From the NCBI RefSeq assembly GCF_012790675.1, contig NZ_CP046391.1, positions 704,001 through 768,000 of the forward strand: a stretch of 64,000 nt of DNA, written 5' to 3'. The position numbers and the translations under genes were made by a program. This stretch comes from Anaplasma platys. Its GTDB lineage: Bacteria; Pseudomonadota; Alphaproteobacteria; Rickettsiales; Anaplasmataceae. Below are positions 49,601-58,900 of the stretch, in pieces (the stretch's first letter is position 1; each line of letters begins with the position of its first letter). The notes under the pieces were generated by a model. The model did not search any database, was not told the origin of the DNA, and saw nothing but the letters and a program-made list of their open reading frames with translations.

Positions 49601-51045
49601 CTGTTTTGTGTCACATATATGGTAAAAAGAGAATATTGTGTTTAGGTCGCAAGGTAAAGATGAGTACTGGAGAAACTCAGGAAGATTTGCATCGGGATAT
49701 AAAGCAAAATGACTCAAAGATTCCTTGTTATTATAGCTCGGTGCATAGGTTAATTTACGAGTCGCGTCGTCGCGATAGTCTATTCATTGAGCAGAAGATA
49801 GAAGATGTTGTACCGGTGCTGAACTCGCTCTCACGCAGTGAAGTGTTTGACACACAAAACCACGGTATCATATCTGGAGCACTAAAAAGACTTAGTGACC
49901 TTTCTGTTTTAACTGGAAGTGTATATACGTCGCCACTTGTGGAAGAGGTGCTGCTAAACTCTGTTGTTTCCCTGCCTCAATGCATACCTAACGAAGAAAC
50001 AGGGAAAGATAATGAACTGATCCGCCGTGTGTTAACCTGTATTGTGGCGTTGTCACTGTGCATTAAGTCAATTAATGCAGCACGCACCATTCCTACCCAG
50101 TCGAGCAGCACGCAAAGCTCTGAAGTTGCCCATGTTGAAAGCTGCAGAAGCGCTCTTAGTGCTGTTATAAATGCATGCTTGACTATTGCTGGCCATGGGG
50201 ATAAAACCGCGAAAGGTGTAAATATTGACAGCGCGGCACTAAAGAGATGCGCAGTTTGTATTGCAGCGTTAGCCGGAATACTTTCCGACACACAGAGCCA
50301 GGAACACCGAAGAGCAATTGAGCGCGCTCTACTTGAGCAGATAGAAACTGCCAAGACCATGATGAGTGAAAAATCAAATGGTTCTATAGGAGCCCTGAAT
50401 AACATCGTAGACCAGGAGTTGGCGCAGTACACCTGCGACTACGCTACGCGCACACTGAGTACCCATGGGCAGCGTGCCCCCGGCCACTCCACCTACAAGT
50501 ACCCCTTGTTTCAGACAATTTGCCACATTAGGGGGCTAAAAGAACAGAAAGGCGCAGAGAGAAAATACGCAAAATTCAGGAAGTGTGTCAGCAATATTTT
50601 AGAGGGCTTACTCAAACTCGATGCTCATGTGGAAAAATTCTGCTTGAAGAAGGAAAACGGAGATAAGAAAAAAATGTCAAAAGCTGCGAAAGCTCTTACA
50701 CAAGCTGTCAAAAGTTTAGAGGACTTATTTGTTAAGTTGGAAAGAAAGCTTGACAAGCACACTATGAGCAACTCACTGTTTGCTCATTTGGCGAGAAAGG
50801 CGATTGATGCTTGGCATCGTCTCACGGAACAGATCTCACTACTCAGTCAATCAGATCACAGCGATGTCGCTGCATCTAGCGGACAAGCACAGAGCGCTGG
50901 AAGACCCGCAAATCAAAATGTGAAAACACAACAACCAGGACCTGCTGGCACCTTGTCAGGAGCATCAACAACAACCGGCTGTGCTGTTGCCATGGTAGGT
51001 GAACAGCATACCAAGAACGTCCACAGCATCGTGTCATCTCTTTAG
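46630..51045 (+). CDS. 1471-residue protein with two helical modules and a Ser/Thr-rich linker, candidate effector
   Basis: The N-terminal module (about 10-415) has PYSY (19-22), NALSAVANSLLFLAE (about 169) and FAGIVDNIQ (about 211). A long linker (about 417-953) is very rich in Ser, Thr, Gly and Asn, then basic (SKKSKRGAWLKG). The C-terminal module repeats the layout: SALSAVINACLTIAG (about 1174) and LAGILSDTQSQEHRRAIE (1214-1231), then helices with a Lys-rich stretch. The 866-residue neighbour has the same two modules with a short linker. No signal peptide is visible. The type of linker suggests a secreted protein, but the function is unknown. Confidence 0.88.
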   Translation: MIEDARSEARADGVYLTSPYSYIDKLIFETQDLDAEEIVKSVTFVIRGLVAAVSHHFSNKQKLVSSIKSSGKQALKLLKGMKEGAALSSATLQELERQLLYMVNKISPFIASDSTTPQESHVSLKSFAVYLCRYLKSIQAQIACSGTHPDKEENEKPEDISLLAVTSSKNALSAVANSLLFLAESEDCSDMNVRCALERYAVAIGKFAGIVDNIQSKNAKRVTTDVIVACLDEALAFVDGLAIDSIMMDNPNAGNLELLRRDLLFPAHQLALRQLQGNAYKRTDRLELRTDLARLNLLQSAGAMLAMDELLDSQCPKLKQSSFRTLRENVDCALENFSALEAVFESAFKNLEDVGIEALNSNSEQIETRKEFVNFSRELMSILDISDSEKLPNRFAGLAQKAFVSFWEGASLALIPGSSVEKSVHDTPHGTGSKIQSFFNSTIAPKVDHTLSRQDEEEAQIAVCPDVGGATYLLNIDARQRNRGDIFYKTIKTYFSPSAWNVTLPTQQQNLQQHNLSVVSQEASWDTQLSQKALVTPRSGDASPCSAIVEHFVAPSATEVGTTLKHATVSQQVLNVGAVNITSIHPPAAEITPESLTCSPDQGSLEGASLDAHANVSIDANETNAGCTLIEGQVSAVTQSCSSFTPAQESPFENTGKSGSDTFVAAQTQGSKTSEEKISLQTTADPLKKVSSAGPSTDGSCATSTKYGISDTDTAPVNTEVFSSGTNEGTTCDGDNDSTATLSSSASETSSSRVEQPAAYPNNVSAPAINKGTPAGNGDTATTRCTVAPSCCTPSVANSTGTVENTPVKRETVTGPAVATTSHSPNATDPTKSGSTSNGEPAAVDHGLQSNPSGSSSSDDGKGASQDRGCISVSRGTTEYSTHQSASSGLQTSGSSVAQASNLSSATAQPSTSLIATIDTQSAATSCSNNPKAGGTQDHDIQHEQDAIKSNSNSKKSKRGAWLKGCLGGKSVPAEDHDFYAKTGSETTNSTVLCHIYGKKRILCLGRKVKMSTGETQEDLHRDIKQNDSKIPCYYSSVHRLIYESRRRDSLFIEQKIEDVVPVLNSLSRSEVFDTQNHGIISGALKRLSDLSVLTGSVYTSPLVEEVLLNSVVSLPQCIPNEETGKDNELIRRVLTCIVALSLCIKSINAARTIPTQSSSTQSSEVAHVESCRSALSAVINACLTIAGHGDKTAKGVNIDSAALKRCAVCIAALAGILSDTQSQEHRRAIERALLEQIETAKTMMSEKSNGSIGALNNIVDQELAQYTCDYATRTLSTHGQRAPGHSTYKYPLFQTICHIRGLKEQKGAERKYAKFRKCVSNILEGLLKLDAHVEKFCLKKENGDKKKMSKAAKALTQAVKSLEDLFVKLERKLDKHTMSNSLFAHLARKAIDAWHRLTEQISLLSQSDHSDVAASSGQAQSAGRPANQNVKTQQPGPAGTLSGASTTTGCAVAMVGEQHTKNVHSIVSSL

Positions 51046-51340
51046 AAGAGCAGGCTTGCGTTGTGTGCTTCTCAATAAATGAGGCATAAAGTAGCTACTG
51101 ACGCGTGGTTTTATACTCACGTGTGGACTTTGGCAAAGCTACAACGTATACTAGAATACGTGCTCTGGTACCGTGCTATTGTTGCCTAAAGGGCAACATG
51201 TCTTGTCGGTAGTCGTGCATGATACATACTCGCACGGCAAGCACGTCCTGTGGCGTGCTTGTGACCGCACAAACGAATATCCCACAGCTTAATGAGTATC
51301 CTTAGTATTCGAAGTAACTAACTTGTGAAGGGGGGGGGGA
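51046..51340. other. Short gap with hairpins before the 866-residue gene
   Basis: TGTTGCC-TAAAG-GGCAACA (about 51180-51200) forms a 7-bp hairpin. CAAGCACG and CGTGCTTG (about 51239-51263) form an 8-bp hairpin with an 8-nt loop. The gap ends in 10 Gs next to the ATG. Confidence 0.55.
51330..51339 (+). repeat. 10-G tract one base before the start codon
   Basis: Ten consecutive Gs (51330-51339) lie between GTGAA and A-ATG. They replace the normal Shine-Dalgarno region. Confidence 0.95.
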
Positions 51341-53941
51341 ATGTACAACATCGGAAATGAAAACACAAGCGGAGTAGCCAATCGCAAAGCACCTAGCGCA
51401 ATACCCTACAGCTACGCATATTGGTTGGTATTTGGGATGGAGAAGCTATCTCCCGACAGTATAAAGGCTGTTATCAACTCTGTAGTTGAAACTCTTAACG
51501 CCATCTGTGCGGCTAAGCCTTCCCAACTTCGGAATGAAACCATAAGATCTACCGTTACTTCGGTTAGGAAGCTCCTTGCAGACTCACTTGAAAACCTGAA
51601 CCTTTATGAAGATTTTGACCCTCAACCGTTTGGAGGCTTGCTCCTTGATGCCGCTATTTCCCTTTTTTCTTGTCTCGACTTTTCCTCTAGCTCCGTTGAC
51701 TCCATTGCCACTCAGATTGAGAGCGCAATTGTTGACTTGTGCTGCATTGCCAAGGCGGTAAACTTGTTGCACAAAGATGTCGAGGTGGAACCCCCTCACC
51801 GTGCCGCACTCCTCACATTTAGTGCTCATGGCACGTTCGATGGAGTAACACACTTAGGGTGTCTGTGGTCTTTCACCAACGCGCTGCTATCTCTGGCAGG
51901 AGCCCTGAAAGATGGGGATCAAGACAAACATAAAATAACGCGCCTGGCGTTATCCACTGCTACATTATCGGGGTTGTTGTATGGGGGCACAGCAGTTGGT
52001 AAGAGCAGAAAACTCTCTCCACCCCTCAAGAAAATCAGTAGGGCTGCTCTAAGTCTTGTGGATGCGGTAAAACAATCCGTACTGATAAATGCCAGCAGAG
52101 CTTTATCCCCAAAGTTGGAAAAGCAGCTATGGCATGTTGAATACATATGTATGTTTACACGGCGCATCGTGGATTCTATGCAAAGCGAAACACTCAGACT
52201 TCGCGGTGTAACTCAGCCCAATTTAATAAAATTCTTCTTATACGACTTTGTGCATACTCTGGACACGCTGTGCCATTGTGCTGTCAAAGCATACGGATAC
52301 CTCCCAAGTGATTGGAGTAAACCCATCGATAAAGCGCTGGGGCATTTTACCCACGTTGAACAAGCTCTTGCAAAGACAAAAATAAATGAAGAAAAACTGC
52401 ACAAGTGTGTAGTGGAAAAAACTGCTAAGGCATTAAAGGAATTGCAAACCCTGAATGGAAGAATGGCTGAAAGTTCAACGTCTATTTCGCCACTTCCCAA
52501 ATTTTTGATATCACGAGCTGTTGATTCATGTACCAGCGCTTCCTCAAACAGCACTATAAGTACCCCTTCTGTCACGGAAGAAAGTACTAAAAAAGGTATA
52601 TCGAATCTCTTGAAGAAGTTCAATAAGAGAGCGAGCGTAGCAATACCCAGAGTCAGTAGCCCAATCGCGCCGTCCCATCTCTATCTGGACAGTTCAACGT
52701 TTTCTACAAGCAACCTATCTACTGAACAGCTCGGAGAAGCTATCCACAATGTTAGGACTGATCTCCAGAAGGTTTGTAGTGTTGACTCCATGTCACCCAA
52801 TAAGCAAGTGGTTGATTCAGTAAATCTCGAGCTTTTTTACTTACTCAAACACGTGCTTGCATTTGGAACAAATTTAGATCTTCATAACGTCGAACAGAAG
52901 CTCACTCAGACTATTCTCTCTCTGTCAGAATGCATACTTGGGAACACCAAAATCGACAGCTACTCACACGTGATTGAATGCGCGGTCTCTGATCTGTGCA
53001 AGGGCTTGAAAACCATACAGCAAAAAACCTCGCAACTTAATTGCGCACGCGACGCGTCACCTCAGGGTACGTATCCAGTGGTTGTCAGCCGCTTAGCTCT
53101 AAGTGAAGTTGCTCGTGCGTTGCTATTTATGTCTGGCCAGTCTAATGAAAACGTAAAAGAAATCCTGCTAGAACATTCTGTATTGATCGCTTTGCTATCC
53201 GGAATACTTGGTGATAACCAAGACCCACAACATAGGATGGCCATTGAGGATATGCTCATTAAGGAAGTTGAGTCTGCTCGTAATATTGTAGCTGAGATGG
53301 ATGTAAACACAGAATACTTAACCGGGGATGATGTTTTCAGCACTGTTGTGGACAAAGAGCTTGCTCATCATCTGTTCTCCAATGCCTTGGCTGCCATAAA
53401 TCCAACAAAATATGCTAATTCTTCTGATTCTGTGCTCCGTTCTCATATGTTGAAGACTGCACTAATGAATACCATTAGTGCTATGAAAGCTGTGGAAGAG
53501 CTCCGAGAAACAACGCAGGGCATTGGCACAAAGGCAAAAGATGTGAAGAACATACTACATGGTTTGCATAAATTCACGGAAGAAATTAGCAATACATCCA
53601 GTAATCCCAGCAAAAGCGCTAGAAATGCAAAAAAACTTTATAAGTCCCTATCATCCCTAGCTGCAAAGACTACTGATCATGTGACTGCTCACCCTCTAGT
53701 CAAAGAGGCTGCCCTTAATTGCCAGAATCTCTATTTTACAACAATCACCGAAAGTAAATTTGTCAGTGCGAAGCAATATGTGAAAGTAGTCCCAATGCTG
53801 GACAAACCAGGTTACAGCGCTGAAACACCAAATAGCAAGGCGTTCAAGAACGCATATAAAGAGGAGTTGAAAAATGCAGCAGGCTACCGTGAAGTTGCAA
53901 ACCATGCAGGCACTTCACATAGGTCAAAAGTATATACTTAG
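51341..53941 (+). CDS. 866-residue protein, paralogue of the 1471-residue gene, candidate effector
   Basis: It has two helical modules: N-terminal (PYSY at 22-25, TNALLSLAGALKDG about 177, LSGLLYGG about 210) and C-terminal (LSEVARALLFMSG about 586, LLSGILGDNQDPQHRMAIE 619-637, VVDKELAHHL). The best match with the neighbour is the C-terminal pair: GILGDNQDPQHR versus GILSDTQSQEHR, and VVDKELAHH versus IVDQELAQY. A short linker has a basic helix (KKGISNLLKKFNKRAS, about 415-435). A tandem duplication followed by linker growth in the neighbour is likely. The ATG at 51341 lies just after ten Gs. Function is unknown. Confidence 0.88.
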   Translation: MYNIGNENTSGVANRKAPSAIPYSYAYWLVFGMEKLSPDSIKAVINSVVETLNAICAAKPSQLRNETIRSTVTSVRKLLADSLENLNLYEDFDPQPFGGLLLDAAISLFSCLDFSSSSVDSIATQIESAIVDLCCIAKAVNLLHKDVEVEPPHRAALLTFSAHGTFDGVTHLGCLWSFTNALLSLAGALKDGDQDKHKITRLALSTATLSGLLYGGTAVGKSRKLSPPLKKISRAALSLVDAVKQSVLINASRALSPKLEKQLWHVEYICMFTRRIVDSMQSETLRLRGVTQPNLIKFFLYDFVHTLDTLCHCAVKAYGYLPSDWSKPIDKALGHFTHVEQALAKTKINEEKLHKCVVEKTAKALKELQTLNGRMAESSTSISPLPKFLISRAVDSCTSASSNSTISTPSVTEESTKKGISNLLKKFNKRASVAIPRVSSPIAPSHLYLDSSTFSTSNLSTEQLGEAIHNVRTDLQKVCSVDSMSPNKQVVDSVNLELFYLLKHVLAFGTNLDLHNVEQKLTQTILSLSECILGNTKIDSYSHVIECAVSDLCKGLKTIQQKTSQLNCARDASPQGTYPVVVSRLALSEVARALLFMSGQSNENVKEILLEHSVLIALLSGILGDNQDPQHRMAIEDMLIKEVESARNIVAEMDVNTEYLTGDDVFSTVVDKELAHHLFSNALAAINPTKYANSSDSVLRSHMLKTALMNTISAMKAVEELRETTQGIGTKAKDVKNILHGLHKFTEEISNTSSNPSKSARNAKKLYKSLSSLAAKTTDHVTAHPLVKEAALNCQNLYFTTITESKFVSAKQYVKVVPMLDKPGYSAETPNSKAFKNAYKEELKNAAGYREVANHAGTSHRSKVYT

Positions 53942-54062
53942 CCACAGGGCACAGTTGATTTACTGCTGTGCCCATTGGTACGAGGGAGTGTTGTGCGGTT
54001 GAACACATGTGCAAATTGCTGAGTCATATAACGCTATGCCGCAAGGATGTGCACGCATGGTG

Positions 54063-55463
54063 CTATGATTCTGAGGAACCATGTTTCGTGCTAACTGCGT
54101 CAGAGACCACAGCGTTGCGGCTTTTCTTAGCCTCGTATAGTAACTCATCAGCACGTGCCAGCAATTGTTCTGGCGTTTCTACAGATCTGCGAAACTCTGC
54201 AACGCCTATACTGAGTGTCTTGATTATTGGACCTGCACTAGTGATAAATGGAACTTCTGCAACTCCTTTCCTTAACCGCTCCGCAACACTCGTTGCTTTC
54301 CTGGCATTGGTTTCAGGCAATATGATTACAAATTCCTCTCCTCCTAATCTGGCTAGCAAGTCGGAAATTCTGATGCTATCAAAAATCCGCTCTTGCATTT
54401 TTTTAAGGAGTTCATCACCTATGGGATGTCCAAGCGTGTCATTAACCTGCTTAAAATGGTCAAGGTCCAAGATCATAACAGACAGATCCTTCTCTTTCTC
54501 GACGGATTCTTTGGCAATGTTTTGAAAGTACATGTCAAAATATCTTCTATTATAACAGCCAGTTAAGGGGTCTTTGATAGACATTTCAGCATTACTTTTT
54601 AGGTGCATCCTCAATGCATCCTGGTATCTTTTTCTTTTTATTTGTAAATTCACCCTAGCAATGAGCTCATTGTTGCAGATTGGAATCATGAGGTAGTCAC
54701 TGATACCGATTTCAAAGGCCTTGCGCAGTATTGTTCTATCTTCTCCTTCGTCGAACACCAACAAAACCGGAGTATAACGAGTCTCTTCATTGCAATTGCG
54801 AAATTCGGAACACAAGCGCAATCCATCACCAGCAAAATGCAAATCCATAATTAGCAAGTCGTAGCTAGCTGTATTTTTAAAGTCCATTGTTTGTGTTGGA
54901 TCACTAAAAATTGCAGTTTCCTGAAAATAGGCCTGTAATACGTTATTTATTCCCTCTGCCCTGATCTTATCTTCATCGATTATCAGAATTTTTCCATCAG
55001 CAATTTGATTGGCATAGTGCATAATGCTGCCGTCAATCATGCTCATGTCCTCGGTAGTTTTACCCCTAAGTCTTAACTCATCCACTATAATTTTAAATCT
55101 AGTAAGTGACCTAATCCTGGAAAGGAGCGCAATATCATCTATGGGCTTTGTTAAAAAATCGTCAGCACCTGAACTCAAGCCATTCACCCTATTTTCTGTA
55201 GTGTTATCTAAAGCAGTAACCATAACTATAGGTATGTATGTAATGGCTGGATCTGCTCTTAGCAACTTGCATGTTTCATATCCATCCATGCCAGGCATCA
55301 TGACATCAAGTAATATTATGTCAGGCTGGTGTGCCTTGGCCATTTCTATCGCTTCAGGACCGCTCATTGCGGTAAGTACGCTATAGTATTCCTTTGCAAG
55401 CTTTGCTTGCAGAAGTTTTATATTTGCCGGTAGATCATCTACCACAAGTATTCTAGCTGTCAT
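54063..55463 (-). CDS. pleD: PleD-type response regulator, diguanylate cyclase
   Basis: The 466-residue protein makes cyclic di-GMP from two GTP when its receiver is phosphorylated, probably by a PleC-type kinase elsewhere. The first receiver has Asp53 (ILLDVMMPGMDG) and Lys106 (FLTKPID); a second, degenerate receiver follows. The GGDEF domain is GGEEF at 374-378, and the feedback site RxxD is present as RISD at 366-369, so product inhibition is expected. I chose ATG 55463 because AGGA precedes it and MTARILVVDD begins the receiver; the frame continues upstream to 55583. It lies 153 bp after tatB. c-di-GMP signalling by PleC-PleD is established in this family. Confidence 0.95.
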   Translation of the reverse strand: MTARILVVDDLPANIKLLQAKLAKEYYSVLTAMSGPEAIEMAKAHQPDIILLDVMMPGMDGYETCKLLRADPAITYIPIVMVTALDNTTENRVNGLSSGADDFLTKPIDDIALLSRIRSLTRFKIIVDELRLRGKTTEDMSMIDGSIMHYANQIADGKILIIDEDKIRAEGINNVLQAYFQETAIFSDPTQTMDFKNTASYDLLIMDLHFAGDGLRLCSEFRNCNEETRYTPVLLVFDEGEDRTILRKAFEIGISDYLMIPICNNELIARVNLQIKRKRYQDALRMHLKSNAEMSIKDPLTGCYNRRYFDMYFQNIAKESVEKEKDLSVMILDLDHFKQVNDTLGHPIGDELLKKMQERIFDSIRISDLLARLGGEEFVIILPETNARKATSVAERLRKGVAEVPFITSAGPIIKTLSIGVAEFRRSVETPEQLLARADELLYEAKKSRNAVVSDAVSTKHGSSES

Positions 55464-55616
55464 ATTAGTTCCTGCGTTATCTAAGGCCAACGAGTCTTGC
55501 AAGACCGCGGCAATATACAACAAATCCCCTATCATAAAGAGTAAAAGACCTGCACAGATTTGAGAACCCGCCACACTATGCACACAGCGTTTACCTTGTG
55601 GTATAGAAAGACTAGG

Positions 55617-55991
55617 TTACTCCGCTATTTTGCCTTCAGAAGAGCTCTGGGGTGCTTCCATTTTGTGTGTATCTTTATCGTTTGTACTGCTGCCACACTG
55701 ATTTCTTACGTGCTCGTTATTTATAATCTCACCCACCTCGTATGCTTCATAGACTTTGCCATCGTTTCCCACTATTTTCTTTTTGGGGTACGATATTCCC
55801 AGAGCTTCGGCAGAATCTTCATCGGGGCTGCATGCCCTGTGGAAGAAGTTCACAACCTCGGAACGTACTTCCTCAAACTTTCTATAATAGCTCCCAGCAG
55901 CCCTTACAACCGCAGGCATCTTCTTGGGGTCCGTTACTAAGCAGCCAACAACCACCACCAACAATATCTCAGAGATACCTATACTAAACAC
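55617..55991 (-). CDS. tatB: Sec-independent translocase subunit TatB
   Basis: The 124-residue protein has one N-terminal membrane helix (ISEILLVVVVGCLVTDPKKMP) followed by an amphipathic helix and an acidic, disordered tail. With TatC it recognises twin-arginine signal peptides at the inner membrane. A GTG at 55991 is the start and overlaps the last codons of the glutamate dehydrogenase by 8 bp, so translation is probably coupled. TatA is an alternative, but the FSIGISEI start and length fit TatB better. Confidence 0.85.
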   Translation of the reverse strand: MFSIGISEILLVVVVGCLVTDPKKMPAVVRAAGSYYRKFEEVRSEVVNFFHRACSPDEDSAEALGISYPKKKIVGNDGKVYEAYEVGEIINNEHVRNQCGSSTNDKDTHKMEAPQSSSEGKIAE

Positions 55992-58900
55992 TACAGTCCT
56001 TTTCCACCATAAACACGCTCAATGACCTCACTATTAGAAATAACTTACCAAGGTCAAGCTGCGTTGAGTTTATGTCCTCAAGGAACCTGTGGTATCCATC
56101 TAGCTGACTTTTGTGCTGATCACACCAGGTAGTAACTAACGTTTTCGCTATTTCAGCATCACTTTGCATTGCCGACTTTTTCGGTATCATGTGTTTTATT
56201 ATATTCCCCGCTATAATAGACTGGTAGTCGCATAAATCATCCAACAAGTTCCGTATTGCTATGCGCTGCCAATAGGGCGCGGCCGAATCCATCTGACTTG
56301 CCAAATCGAGTATTTTGCTGAAGCTAAATACAGACCTCAATCTAAAATATACACATCCAACCACGTAGATGCTAATTCCTGAACTCTCAGCGAGATGTAT
56401 GATGTCCATGCCAAAGATAGAAAAATCTAACCCCCCTATCCTCCTTGCAATTTCAGGGCTTATATCGCCTTTAGGTATGCTTTCACAGGCACTCTCGTAT
56501 GACTCCTTCAACTGGTCGCACAGCATCTCGCTCAGACTATTCTCCAGAAGAGCAGTCTGAGAGGCCAATATATCTAGCCTTTTTTCGATATCCTCATATT
56601 TGTGCATGCGCCTGAATAGCTTGAACACAGCATCACCAACGAACCTCTGCACTTTTCTGACTATCAGTACGTAGTCGTTTATGTTTACCGTTAAATCCAT
56701 CCTGTCGAGCTCATTCCATATATCTGCTAGGCTATAAACTCGTGTTATTATCACATAGACCCTAGCAATCATGTCCATGGAAATACCCATACCCTCTACG
56801 TGGCTAGCAAAAACACAGCCCATTCTGTTCACTATGTCGTTCGCGATGCATGTAGACAATATTTCGTGTTTTAACTTATGCTGCCTGATGTACCCCTCGA
56901 ACCTGTCTCTTATCTCCTTCGGGAAATATGGAAGGAGATACTGAGATTCATACACGCAATTGAGCCCTTGTCTCTGCAGAAGGTTCGACCTGATCACCTC
57001 CCCCTTGATGAATGCCCTGGTATAAGCAATCAAGACCGCAATCTGAGGAGCAGTAAACCCACGAGACTCCGAAACCATCTTTTGAACTTCTTCATCTCCC
57101 GGCAGGAATTCTATGGCTCTGTCGAGCATCTTAATTTTTTCCAGATACTGAATAATCCTTTGGTGCTGTTCAATCCGCTTTGGCGAATGAATGCACTCCA
57201 ACATCAGCGCTCGCGTCTCCAATTTGTTATGCTGACCGAGAATGATATCAGGAACGTCATGCAGCATGTCATCTAATATCTTGTTTCTCTCCCTTACAGA
57301 GATAAAATTATCCTTCACAGCCATTTCTAAGCAAATCTTGAGGTTTACCTCAAAATCCGAACATATGACTCCTCCAGAGTTATCTGTAAAGTCTGTATTT
57401 ATCCTACCTCCCAGCCCAGCGTACTCAACACGTCCAAGCTGCGTGCAGCCCAAGTTGCCTCCTTCCACAACCATTGCCGCTCGCACATTCTTGCCGTCAA
57501 TTCTGAGATGACTATTAGCCTTATCTCCAACCACCGCGTCGTTCTCTTTCGATGACTTGATATATGTCCCTATTCCCCCATTCCAGATCATATCAACTGG
57601 TGCTTTAAGGATGTGTCTTACAAGACAGCTCGGAGACACAGCCTTTTCGTCAGTTTCAATACCCAGGCATTTCTTCATCTCAGGAGTTAGGGTTATCGAT
57701 TTAGACTGCCTACAGAAAACTCCGCCACCTTTAGAGATAATCTCGGGAGAATAATCCATCCAAGACGATCCAGGCATTTCAAATAGACGTTTTCTCTCGG
57801 CATAGCTCCTATCAGGATTAGGCGATGGATCGACAAAGATGTGTCTATGGTTGAATGCTCCGATGAGTAGGATCTTGTCCGACAGCAACATGCCGTTCCC
57901 AAAAACATCACCCGACATGTCACCAATACCAACTACGGTAAATGTCTCCCGGGTTATATCCCTTTCCATGCCCCAAAAATGCCGCTGAGCTGCAACCCAC
58001 GCTCCACGCGCCGTGATACCTATTTTCTTGTGATCAAACCCGACAGAGCCTCCAGATGCAAACGCATCTCCAAGCCAGAAATTGAACTCTGCGGATACCT
58101 GGTTGGCATGATCAGAAAAAGACGCAGTCCCCTTATCAGCAGCGACCACCAAGTACGGGTCGTCATCGTCGTATCTAACTACATTATCAGGGGACACACA
58201 CTTACCATCAACAATGTTGTCAGTAATATCTAAAATACCGCGCAAGAAGTTCTTATAACACTCCACGGCACACTGCACAGATCCGATTTTTCTTGATTCT
58301 CCCTTTAGGACAAATCCCCCCTTCGAGCCCACAGGCACAATGACTGAGTTTTTCGTCATTTGAGCCTTCATCAGTCCGAGAACTTCTGTACGAAAATCCT
58401 CAGAACGGTCCGACCACCTTATTCCACCTCTCGCAACCTTGCCACCTCTAAGGTGTATGCCCTCCAAAGTACTGGAATATACATATATCTCCCTAAACGG
58501 TTTAGGAAGAGGGATATCAGGAACAGCAGAAGAATCTAACTTAATGGACAAATAAGGCTTATCTCCCTGATAATAATTAGTGCGCAGCACTGCCATTATT
58601 AGGTTATAGATACTCTTGAGTACATAATCATGCACAACATCTGTCACCTGCGTGAACAGTTCTTCCAAAGACTGCATTATCGCCGAAACTAGCGCCTTTC
58701 TATCTTTTATACCTGGATCAAACCTTGCTTCATACAGCCTCACTAACAGGTGTACTATGTTTGGATATTTTCTCACCACCTTCTGTACGTATGACTGGCT
58801 GTAGCTAAACGATATTTGCTTTAAATACCTACTCAAAGCCCTCATTAACAGAACTTCTTTCCATTGAAGGTTTGCTAATATTACTAAGCTGTTGAAATAG

